A stretch of 64,000 bases of DNA from Enterococcus saccharolyticus subsp. saccharolyticus. GTDB lineage: Bacteria > Bacillota > Bacilli > Lactobacillales > Enterococcaceae. The position numbers and the translations under genes were made by a program. The stretch lies in contig NZ_CP118957.1 in assembly GCF_029023825.1 (NCBI RefSeq), forward strand, positions 491,501 to 555,500. Reading direction: 5' to 3'. Of this stretch, positions 28,522 to 36,029 are shown piece after piece; position 1 is the first letter of the stretch; each line of letters opens with the position of its first letter. The notes under the pieces are model-generated. The model was not told the DNA's origin, ran no database searches, and saw nothing but the letters and a program-made list of their open reading frames with translations.

Positions 28522-29781
28522 ATGGAAACAAAAAAAGTTAACTCTGGTATGGAATACTGGAAAAAAATAATCATCTTACTTTGTTCAGGATGGGTAACAA
28601 TTTGGATTTACCGCTCAGCATTAGCGCCAGTATATCCACAAATTAACGATTCATTAGGTGGAGGTATTTCAGATAGCGCCTTAGGATCAATCTCAAGTTT
28701 TTACTTTTTAGGCTATGTTATCATGCAGATTCCTGCAGGATTTTTAGTTGATAGAATTGGGAAGAAGCAAGTCTTACTTCCAGGATTTGTATTATTTGGC
28801 ATTGCAGCATTTTTAATTTCTCAAGCATCAAGTATTGGTATGATTTATGCAGGTAGTTTCTTAGCCGGAATCGGTTGTGGGTCATTCTACGGAGCAGCCT
28901 ATTCATTAACGTCACAAAATATTCCACAAGCCAAAAGAAGTTTCTCAACAGCCATTGTTAATAGTGGTTCGGCAATCGGTTCAGGTTTTGGTTTGATTCT
29001 TTCAAGTTTACTAGTTGTTCAAATGCAAATGCCTTGGCAAACGATGATGTACATTTCAGTTGCATTAATCGTATGTATGTTAATTGCTTTTTCATTGGTT
29101 ATTCGTGGCAACAAAGACGACGTAGCGTTTATTGAAAAAGCAAAATTAGAAGCCAAAGCAAAAACTGCACCTGAAAAAGTAAAAGAAGACGTATCATTTA
29201 AACGTTTATTTGCACCAAGAATGTTGTTCACATACGTGTTGTATTTTGCAACATGTTACGCTTATTATATGACAGTTACGTGGTTACCAAACTTCTTAGG
29301 AACAGAACGTGGTTTTAAAGGCGTAGCAATTGGTTTCTCTGCTTCATTAGTTGCCTTTGCATCTATTCCAGGCGCGTTATTATTCAGTCGTTTAGCTGAT
29401 AAATACATGAACAAGAAAATTCAATTTATCGTGGTGTTAGAATTGTTGGCAGCAGCGATGCTATTAATCACTGTACAAGCAACGAACCAAGTATTCTTAT
29501 TGATTGCTTTAATCTTATACGGATTCTTAGGGAAATTAGCCGTTGAACCAATTATTATTTCTTGGTTAGGTGAAAATGCACCGAAAGTTGGTGTCGGGAC
29601 AACATTAGGTGTGTTTAACTTCTTCGGAATGATGTCATCGGTGATTGCTCCTCGTTTAACAGGATCAATTTCTGATATGACGGGTTCAAAAGAAATGGGC
29701 TTTTATATTTCAGTCATTTTATTAGTAGTCGGTACAGTTTTATTCTTATTGGCCAATCTAAGAAAAACGAAACAAGCCTAA
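28522..29781 (+). CDS. MFS transporter, probably for a ureide or carboxylate of this pathway
   Basis: A 419-residue major facilitator protein with 12 predicted membrane segments. It has the motif-A-like GFLVDRIGKKQV between segments 2 and 3 and the equivalent FSRLADKYMNKKIQ in the second half. The start is ATG 28522 (GGAGG at 28509-28513); the frame is open from 28504. It lies 38 bp after the pucG-like gene with no terminator between, so they are co-transcribed. The likely cargo is allantoate, allantoin or a pathway product, inferred only from position. Confidence 0.82.
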   Translation: METKKVNSGMEYWKKIIILLCSGWVTIWIYRSALAPVYPQINDSLGGGISDSALGSISSFYFLGYVIMQIPAGFLVDRIGKKQVLLPGFVLFGIAAFLISQASSIGMIYAGSFLAGIGCGSFYGAAYSLTSQNIPQAKRSFSTAIVNSGSAIGSGFGLILSSLLVVQMQMPWQTMMYISVALIVCMLIAFSLVIRGNKDDVAFIEKAKLEAKAKTAPEKVKEDVSFKRLFAPRMLFTYVLYFATCYAYYMTVTWLPNFLGTERGFKGVAIGFSASLVAFASIPGALLFSRLADKYMNKKIQFIVVLELLAAAMLLITVQATNQVFLLIALILYGFLGKLAVEPIIISWLGENAPKVGVGTTLGVFNFFGMMSSVIAPRLTGSISDMTGSKEMGFYISVILLVVGTVLFLLANLRKTKQA

Positions 29782-29799
29782 AATATTATAGTTAAAATA

Positions 29800-29855
29800 A
29801 AATCGAACGATGAGTGAGTTGCGTTTAGCAGATTGACTGTATCGTTCGGTTTTTT
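29800..29855 (+). terminator. Terminator after the MFS gene
   Basis: Stem TCGAACGAT (29803-29811) / ATCGTTCGG (29841-29849) followed by TTTTTT. Confidence 0.8.
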
Positions 29856-29920
29856 CGCTTTTTGGATAAAAAAACCAGAAATTTTTACATTTCCGTCCAT
29901 TGTAAACGAATTCTTTAAAA
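29856..29920 (+). promoter_or_regulatory. Promoter-proximal element identical to that of fdrA-ylbE (putative PucR site)
   Basis: CGCTTTTTGGATAAAAAA (29856-29873) is identical to 17228-17245, and GTCCATTGTAAACG (29895-29908) matches 17268-17281 at 12 of 14 positions. The spacing of the two halves is 39 versus 40 bp. The -35-like CCGTCC and -10-like TAAAAG are poorer than in the first copy. Confidence 0.6.
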
Positions 29921-30034
29921 GTTAGGATAAAGTCAAGATAAAAAAATGATTGGAGGGAAAAGAGCATAAAAGAAATAGGTGTCTAATCAAACTCCTTTGA
30001 AAGTGTTGACTAAAAAAAGAAATAAGGAGAGAGC

Positions 30035-30382
30035 ATGGATCATGTAAAAAAGCAAGGTGTGGTTGTTAGCAACAGTTATTGGATTAAAGTCGTAGCGATT
30101 TTCTTTGTTGGTTGGATTTTAATATATGCCACAAGAACTATTTTTAACCCAATCATGGGTGTAGTAGGAGAAGAATTTGGTTTAAGTAATACTCAATTAG
30201 GTTTAGCAAACAGTATTTTCTTTCTGACTTATGCAGTTGCCCAGATTCCGTATGTTACCGGCTATTTAGCAGATTCGATTGGTTCCATGCAAGTTGGTTT
30301 CTACTTATCTTGTATCTTATTGCTAATCGGTTTAGTCACATTTGCTATTTTAGCAAAAGAAAATGAACCCGTGACAAGATAA
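30035..30382 (+). pseudogene. MFS transporter with large internal in-frame deletion
   Basis: A 115-residue frame that fuses the first two membrane segments of an MFS protein (SYWIKVVAIFFVGWILIYAT to FLTYAVAQIP) directly to the last segments (GYLADSIGSMQVGFYLSCIL onward). About 300 residues of a normal 400-residue transporter are missing, but the frame is kept. The junction falls in the GxLADxxG-type loop that recurs in both halves of MFS proteins, suggesting recombination between related sequences. It has a good GGAGAG site. It is unlikely to transport anything. The ancestor was probably a second transporter controlled by the element at 29856. Confidence 0.7.
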
Positions 30383-30438
30383 AAATCAAAGGTAGTCGAG
30401 TTATTCGAAAAAAATAGTGTATACTACTACTAATATTT

Positions 30439-30471
30439 AAATTGACCATCTTAAATTAAGGTGGTTAATTT
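30439..30471. promoter_or_regulatory. Palindromic operator-like sequence before the DAACS symporter
   Basis: AAATTGACCATCTTAA (30439-30454) faces TTAAGGTGGTTAATTT (30456-30471), 14 of 16 complementary bases (pairs with G-U if RNA). It lies 34 bp upstream of the symporter start. Confidence 0.5.
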
Positions 30472-30504
30472 GAATGTTAAGATGAACTCTAGAGAGGAGA
30501 ATTT

Positions 30505-31725
30505 ATGACAAAGAAGGTATCAACGACAACACAAATTGTTATTGCTGTAGCGTTAGGGATTGCCGTTGGGATGATTTTTCCAGCAATTGCAGCGAACTTG
30601 AAAATTGTCGGCGATTTGTTTTTACGTTTGATGCAAATGGCTATTCCCGTATTGATTTTAGGACAAATTATTCAAGCAGTTGCAAGTATTGAATCGAAAG
30701 AATTAACTAATTTAGGTGGCAGAACCATTTTTGTTTTTGGTTGTTCGTCATTATTAGCAGCGACTTGGGGCATTATTATGGCGGTCATTTTTAATGCTGG
30801 AAGTGGGACGAATTTAACTGGGGTAAAAGATGTCACCATTGAAGCGAAAGAAATTTCGTTTTCGGAGACATTTTTAGGTTTTGTTCCAACCAATATTTTT
30901 GATTCATTATCGAGTGGCACGATTGTGCAAATCATTGTTTTTGCGTTATTTTTTGGTGTTGCGTTAAATAAATTTATGAGCAAACATCCAGAATCAGGAC
31001 TTGCGCAAACCATCATTGATTTTAATGAAGTTATTTTGATGATTATTCGTTATGTCATGATTATTGCCCCATTAGGGATTTTTGCATTAATTGCTTCAAC
31101 GATTAGTAATTTAGGTGCAGAAATTATTTTATCATTACTGTCTTATCTAGGCGTTTATGCGTTAGCAACGTTGTTATTTTTAGGGTTGTGGATTACGTTT
31201 ATCACGTTTTATGTTCGTGTTAATCCGCTACGTCTAATCAAAAATATGAAAAATATGTCGATCATGGCTTTGGCAACAACGTCATCGGCAATTACGTTAC
31301 CAACAGCAATGGACGAAACGCATAATAAATTAGGTTTGAGTAATCGCATTACGAATTTAGTTTTGCCTTTAGGGATGTCACTGAACAGCAACGGTTCAGC
31401 GATGCACATGGCAATTACCGTTATGACTATTTCACAAATGTATCAAATGGACTTTAATTTACCACAAATGATTTATGTAGCAATTGCGGCAACGATTATT
31501 TCGCTAGCCAATGCAGTTGTTCCTGGAGCTGGTCTCGTTTCATTAGCGATTATTGTACCGCAAATGGGCTTGCCGATTGAAAGTATTGCTATTTTTGCAG
31601 GGGTCGAATGGTTTGTGGGCATGTTACGAACGATTTTAAATGTAAATTCCGATGTCTATTCAGCAATTGTCGTTGCCAAATCAGTCAATGAAATTGATTA
31701 CGACGTGTTTAATGGCAAAAAATAA
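30505..31725 (+). CDS. Dicarboxylate/amino acid:cation symporter (DAACS, SLC1-like)
   Basis: A 406-residue membrane protein of the GltP/DctA family, with membrane segments throughout and the family signature TTSSAITLPTAM followed by NLVLPLGMSLNSNGSAMHM, the regions forming re-entrant loops and the cation sites. Such proteins take up glutamate, aspartate, serine/threonine or C4-dicarboxylates with Na+ or H+. Its position at the end of the ureide island could mean export or import of an acidic intermediate such as oxamate or oxalurate, but this is conjecture. It has an AGAGGAG site and its own terminator. Confidence 0.86.
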   Translation: MTKKVSTTTQIVIAVALGIAVGMIFPAIAANLKIVGDLFLRLMQMAIPVLILGQIIQAVASIESKELTNLGGRTIFVFGCSSLLAATWGIIMAVIFNAGSGTNLTGVKDVTIEAKEISFSETFLGFVPTNIFDSLSSGTIVQIIVFALFFGVALNKFMSKHPESGLAQTIIDFNEVILMIIRYVMIIAPLGIFALIASTISNLGAEIILSLLSYLGVYALATLLFLGLWITFITFYVRVNPLRLIKNMKNMSIMALATTSSAITLPTAMDETHNKLGLSNRITNLVLPLGMSLNSNGSAMHMAITVMTISQMYQMDFNLPQMIYVAIAATIISLANAVVPGAGLVSLAIIVPQMGLPIESIAIFAGVEWFVGMLRTILNVNSDVYSAIVVAKSVNEIDYDVFNGKK

Positions 31726-31740
31726 GTGAGTAAGTCAACC

Positions 31741-31777
31741 AACAGCTAATTTCTGTGATGGAATTAGCTGTTTTTTT
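31741..31777 (+). terminator. Terminator after the DAACS gene
   Basis: Stem AACAGCTAATT / AATTAGCTGTT with a T7 tract. Confidence 0.9.
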
Positions 31778-31983
31778 CAGTTTCCAAGGAAGGTTCTCTT
31801 TTGAGATAGAAGTTATGTTATACTATAAGAGAATCTTTTGGTATCGGTAGAAGATATAACACTGCGATTTTCGTAAAATGTGGTGTATAATGAATGAGAT
31901 AATAATGAACGTGTTCCTTATTTAACCATAACAATACATACTTATAAGAAGTAGTAAATATAAACAATTGAGAGGTGAAAATT

Positions 31984-33663
31984 TTGAGTAAAATCAAAAT
32001 TATTCCCCTTAGTGGTGTCCGTGAGAATGGAAAAAACTTGTACATCGCTGAAGTGGGAGAGGATATTTTTGTGTTAGACTGTGGTCTACGCTATCCAGAA
32101 AATGAACTATTAGGAATTGATACGGTGATTCCTGATTTTACGTATTTAGAAGAAAATGCTGATCGTGTAGCAGGGGTCTTTTTGACACATGGCCATGCAG
32201 ATGCGATTGGTGCATTACCGTACTTTTTAGAAAAAATTCAAGTGCCAGTTTTTGGGACAAAATTAACGATTGAATTAGCAAAATTAACTGTTCAACGTTA
32301 CGAACCAACGAAAAAGTTTAAAGAATTCCATGTCATTGATGTGCATTCAGAAATTGATTTTGGTTCGGCAACAGTTAGTTTCTTTCCAACGACACATTCC
32401 ATTCCAGACTCTGTCGGTATTAGTTTAAAGACACCGGCTGGTAATATTGTCTATACGGGAGATTTCAAATTTGACCAAGCAGCAGTACCGATGTATCAAA
32501 CGGATTTTGCCCGTTTAGCTGAAATTGGCAAAGAAGGCGTCTTAGCTTTATTAAGCACGTCAAGTAATGCAGAAAATCCTGCAACAGTTGCGTCTGAAGC
32601 ACAAATCGCTGATGAAGTGTATGACACGATTCGTTATTGGGAAGGTCGGATTATTGTTGCCTGTGTAGCAAGCAACTTACAACGCGTTCAACAAGTGATG
32701 AATGCTGCGCATCGTTCAGGACGTAAAGTCGCTTTGACAGGACAAGACTTTGGCAAAATTATTCGCACGGCGATGAAATTAGGCAAATTGGAAATTCCTG
32801 ATGAAGATATTTTAATTACACAAAAAGAAATGAAAAACTATGATGACGATCAACTAGTTATTTTAGAAACAGGACGTATGGGTGAACCAATCAAAGCCTT
32901 GCAACGAATGGCCAGTGGTGCGCATCGTACGCTACGCATTAAAGAAGGCGATTTGGTTTATATCACAACGACACCAACGATTGCGATGGAAACTTTTGTG
33001 GCGAAAACAGAAGACATTATCTATCGTGCGGGGGGAACTGTGAAAAATATCTCTGATAACTTACGCGTCTCTGGACATGCTAGTCCGAACGATTTACAGT
33101 TGATGTTGAACTTAATGAAACCTAAATACTTTATTCCAATTCAAGGAGAATACCGCTTGCTGGCGGCACATGCGAATTTAGCACAAGAAGTTGGCTTGCC
33201 ATTGAATCGTATTTTTATCACGGCACGTGGAGATGTTCTAGAATATGACAAAGGTGAACTAACAACTGCTGGTTCCGTCCCAGCCGATAATGTGATGGTT
33301 GATGGGATAGGTGTTGGTGACATTGGTAATATTGTCTTAAAAGATCGTAAAGTATTATCAGAAGACGGGATTTTTGTGGCGGTAGTCACGATTAATCGTC
33401 GTGAAAAACGCATTGTTTCAAAACCACAAATTACGTCTCGAGGATTTGTCTATGTAAAAGCTAGTCGTGACCTGATTCGTGAAGGTGGCGAAATGGTTGA
33501 ACAAATTGTTGAGAAACATCTCCATGAAGATGATTTTGAATGGAGCAAATTAAAACAAGATATTCGTGACCAATTAAGTCGTTACCTATTTGAACAGACC
33601 AAACGTCGCCCAGTGATTTTGCCAGTTATTATGGAAGCAAGTCAACGCAATAGAAGAAGATAA
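31984..33663 (+). CDS. rnjB: Ribonuclease J2
   Basis: A 559-residue metallo-beta-lactamase/beta-CASP RNase. The metal motif reads LTHGHADAIGALPYF (about 60-75), the degenerate form found in RNase J2, where J1 has HGHEDHIGG. Also present are VYTGDFKFD, the beta-CASP SGHAS motif and a C-terminal domain ending in a basic tail. RNase J2 works with RNase J1 in mRNA turnover, probably as the less active partner. I choose the TTG at 31984 (GAGAGGTG at 31970-31977) over the 31975 start, which lies on that site. It is monocistronic, with a promoter-like TATAAT near 31886. Confidence 0.9.
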   Translation: MSKIKIIPLSGVRENGKNLYIAEVGEDIFVLDCGLRYPENELLGIDTVIPDFTYLEENADRVAGVFLTHGHADAIGALPYFLEKIQVPVFGTKLTIELAKLTVQRYEPTKKFKEFHVIDVHSEIDFGSATVSFFPTTHSIPDSVGISLKTPAGNIVYTGDFKFDQAAVPMYQTDFARLAEIGKEGVLALLSTSSNAENPATVASEAQIADEVYDTIRYWEGRIIVACVASNLQRVQQVMNAAHRSGRKVALTGQDFGKIIRTAMKLGKLEIPDEDILITQKEMKNYDDDQLVILETGRMGEPIKALQRMASGAHRTLRIKEGDLVYITTTPTIAMETFVAKTEDIIYRAGGTVKNISDNLRVSGHASPNDLQLMLNLMKPKYFIPIQGEYRLLAAHANLAQEVGLPLNRIFITARGDVLEYDKGELTTAGSVPADNVMVDGIGVGDIGNIVLKDRKVLSEDGIFVAVVTINRREKRIVSKPQITSRGFVYVKASRDLIREGGEMVEQIVEKHLHEDDFEWSKLKQDIRDQLSRYLFEQTKRRPVILPVIMEASQRNRRR

Positions 33664-33705
33664 GTCGTCCTTTTTAAACGTTAACAGGGGCTACTCGAAA
33701 AGATG

Positions 33706-33758
33706 AAAATACCCGATGAAATCAATGTGTGAAAACAGATTTCATCAGGTATTTTCTT
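33706..33758. terminator. Terminator between rnjB and the converging small gene
   Basis: Long stem AAAATACCCGATGAAATC (33706-33723) / GATTTCATCAGGTATTTT (33738-33755), one mismatch. Confidence 0.85.
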
Positions 33759-33780
33759 ATATAAAGATGTTTGTCGGTAG

Positions 33781-34053
33781 TCAAAGCGTGAACAATTCGC
33801 TTAATAACGCGATAATTAAAACGAGAGCAATAAAAATAATCGGACTTAAACTAATAAACAATGAAACAATATCGATTTTTTGTTGATATTTTTGATATGT
33901 TCCAATGGCACTTGTAGATAATAATAATGAAAGAATAATCGTGATCGGCGTACCTAATTCCATATCTGTCAAAAAAACGCGAGTGGGTGGAAGCCATACC
34001 ATCAAGAAAACTGCTAGAGCACCAATAACATTCACCATAGATAGTTTTTTCAT
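33781..34053 (-). CDS. Small membrane protein, unknown function
   Basis: A 90-residue hydrophobic protein with three predicted membrane segments (about 5-22, 36-52, 62-85). No family recognised. AGGAGTG precedes the ATG, and a cre-like box (TTAAAGCGCTTTCT at 34088-34101) sits just upstream, pointing to carbon catabolite control. It is convergent with rnjB. Confidence 0.65.
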   Translation of the reverse strand: MKKLSMVNVIGALAVFLMVWLPPTRVFLTDMELGTPITIILSLLLSTSAIGTYQKYQQKIDIVSLFISLSPIIFIALVLIIALLSELFTL

Positions 34054-34087
34054 ATGATCACTCCTAGCTTTAAATAAAACGATATTT

Positions 34088-34101
34088 TTAAAGCGCTTTC
34101 T
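34088..34101. promoter_or_regulatory. cre-like catabolite control site
   Basis: TTAAAGCGCTTTCT differs at the second and last positions from the symmetric cre TGAAAGCGCTTTCA. It lies 35 bp upstream of the small membrane protein start. Confidence 0.55.
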
Positions 34102-34167
34102 TTTATTATACCATAATTTGAAAGTACACGAAGTTTTGTACGTGTTATCAGAGTGGATGCTCAGTCA

Positions 34168-34305
34168 TTAATTCTTCTCGCAATATACCGTATTTAATGG
34201 AATCGTAGTATTGGTTGCCAGACCAAGTTGTAAATCTTCTTCATTTAGTTTTTTAACTAAATACTATTTTTCATGCGAATCAGTTCTTTCTAAATTAATA
34301 AAAGG
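34168..34305 (-). pseudogene. Unidentified gene remnant with internal TAG
   Basis: On the minus strand one frame reads for 45 codons with ordinary protein composition, ending YCEKN and a TAA (34168-34170), but is interrupted by TAG at 34264-34266. Segments such as LVKKLNEEDLQLGLATNTT look like real coding sequence. The 5' part is absent (a stop precedes 34305). I cannot assign a family, and chance cannot be ruled out. Confidence 0.35.
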
Positions 34306-34395
34306 TTACGATTCCCTATGAGGTAGTTGTACTTTTTATTTGTTAGATGAAGGAAACCACCAATAGATAATCGTGTTATTTTTCACATACAATAG
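34306..34395. other. Upstream part of the mtl regulatory region
   Basis: Part of the 457-bp gene-poor gap between 34053 and 34511. AT-rich, with no reading frame or further repeat that I can support. Confidence 0.4.
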
Positions 34396-34463
34396 TGGCA
34401 CAAAGTAGTGTGCCAAACCTCTATATAGAAAGAATTGAAAACCCTACCAAAGTGACTTACACT
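34396..34463 (+). promoter_or_regulatory. mtlA promoter and MtlR-type activator site
   Basis: A perfect palindrome TGGCACA-N6-TGTGCCA (34396-34415) resembles MtlR boxes. It ends 19 bp before the -35 TTGAAA (34435-34440), which is 17 bp from TACACT (34458-34463). The arrangement suits activation by MtlR. A second small repeat TTACAC-N5-GTGTAA (34457-34473) overlaps the -10. Confidence 0.65.
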
Positions 34464-34510
34464 AAGTGTGTAAAGAAAAATAATTTATTTATTGAGAGGA
34501 GAGAAATGAC

Positions 34511-35929
34511 ATGGCGGCAGAGAAAAAAGGATTGAAAGCCAAAGTTCAACGTTTTGGTAGTTATTTAAGTGGCATGGTTATGCCGAACATTGGTGCCTTT
34601 ATTGCATGGGGTGTTCTTACAGCATTATTTATTGGAACAGGTTGGTGGCCAAACGAACAATTAGCAACAATGGTTGATCCAATGATTAAGTATTTATTGC
34701 CATTATTAATCGGTTATACAGGCGGAAGCATGGTTCATGGACAACGAGGAGCCGTTGTCGGAGCAATCGCAACAATGGGGGTTATTGTCGGATCGGAAGT
34801 ACCAATGTTTATCGGCGCTATGATTATGGGGCCAATCGGTGGTTGGTGTGTGAAAAAATTTGATGATTTATTCTCAGATAAAATTCGCGCTGGCTTTGAA
34901 ATGTTGGTCAATAATTTTTCAGCAGGTTTGATTGGTTTTGCCTTAGCTATTTTAGGCTTTTACGGTATTGGACCAGTTGTTAGTTCATTAACAACTATGA
35001 TGGGAAATGGTGTAGAAGCTATCGTTAATGCGAACTTGTTACCATTAGCAAATATCTTCATTGAGCCAGCTAAAATTCTATTCTTAAACAATGCGATTAA
35101 CCATGGTATCTTAACTCCGTTAGGAACAGAGCAATCGCTTGAAACAGGAAAATCAATTCTATTCTTATTAGAAGCGAATCCTGGTCCAGGTTTAGGTATA
35201 TTGTTAGCGTATACACTATTTGGTAAAGGTTCAGCAAGATCTTCAGCACCAGGTGCGGTAATTATCCAATTCTTTGGTGGTATTCACGAAATTTATTTCC
35301 CATATGTGATGATGAAACCTTTATTATTCTTAGCTGTAATCGGTGGTGGGGTTTCAGGAACATTTATGTTCCAATTGTTAAACGCTGGTTTACAAGCAGC
35401 TGCTTCACCAGGATCAATTATTGCAATCTTAGGAATGGCACCTAGAGGCGGGCATTTACCAGTCATTGCCGGGGTAGTAGTTGCAGCGGTAGTATCCTTC
35501 TTAATTTCAATGATTATCTTGAAAGCAGATCGTTCAACAGATGATGAATTTGAAGCAACGCAAGCAGCAGTTGCCTCAGCTAAAGCTGAAAGCAAAGGTC
35601 AAGCAGTCATTGTTGAAGAAACAGTTGTTGCACCAACTGCTGATAAGAAAATTGATAAGATTATCTTCGCTTGTGATGCCGGTATGGGATCAAGTGCGAT
35701 GGGAGCTTCAGTTTTACGAAACATGATTAAAAAAGCTGGGGTCGATGTTCCTGTAAGTAATTCAGCAATTAATAATCTAAAAGATGAACCAAATACGTTA
35801 ATCGTAACGCAAGTTGAATTGTATGAACGTGCGAAACAAAAAGCACCTTCTTCAGACTTTGTGACAGTTGAAAACTTCATGAATAGTCCACGTTACGAAG
35901 AAGTGGTTAATCGAATGAAAGAACAGTAA
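34511..35929 (+). CDS. mtlA: PTS mannitol transporter EIICB
   Basis: A 472-residue membrane permease/phosphotransferase that imports mannitol and delivers it as mannitol-1-phosphate. The EIIC part (about 1-340) has FGSYLSGMVMPNIGAFIAWG near the start and the GGIHEIYFPYVMM loop. After a linker the EIIB domain shows the phosphorylated Cys in FACDAGMGSSAMG (about 393-405). The separate EIIA is mtlF. It is the first gene of mtlA-mtlR-mtlF-mtlD. GGAGAG precedes the ATG. Confidence 0.94.
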   Translation: MAAEKKGLKAKVQRFGSYLSGMVMPNIGAFIAWGVLTALFIGTGWWPNEQLATMVDPMIKYLLPLLIGYTGGSMVHGQRGAVVGAIATMGVIVGSEVPMFIGAMIMGPIGGWCVKKFDDLFSDKIRAGFEMLVNNFSAGLIGFALAILGFYGIGPVVSSLTTMMGNGVEAIVNANLLPLANIFIEPAKILFLNNAINHGILTPLGTEQSLETGKSILFLLEANPGPGLGILLAYTLFGKGSARSSAPGAVIIQFFGGIHEIYFPYVMMKPLLFLAVIGGGVSGTFMFQLLNAGLQAAASPGSIIAILGMAPRGGHLPVIAGVVVAAVVSFLISMIILKADRSTDDEFEATQAAVASAKAESKGQAVIVEETVVAPTADKKIDKIIFACDAGMGSSAMGASVLRNMIKKAGVDVPVSNSAINNLKDEPNTLIVTQVELYERAKQKAPSSDFVTVENFMNSPRYEEVVNRMKEQ

Positions 35930-35972
35930 TTATCATAGCTAGCTGCTCGCTCGCTACTTGATTGAAAATGGG

Positions 35973-36014
35973 GCGAAAAGCAGGGAGACAACTCGCTGCT
36001 TTTCGCTGTTTTTA
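35973..36014 (+). terminator. Hairpin between mtlA and mtlR (partial terminator)
   Basis: Perfect 11-bp stem GCGAAAAGCAG / CTGCTTTTCGC followed by TGTTTTTAG, directly before the mtlR ribosome binding site. It probably lowers mtlR and downstream expression relative to mtlA. Confidence 0.75.
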
Positions 36015-36029
36015 GAGGAGGTGAATAAC

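Noticed and set aside
31975-31983. RNase J2 start at 31975
   Set aside because: That codon overlaps the ribosome binding site of the TTG at 31984, which also begins the conserved sequence.
34396-34473. CRISPR-like or phage attachment repeat before mtlA
   Set aside because: The repeats are a single palindrome and a small -10 overlap repeat, better explained as MtlR control.
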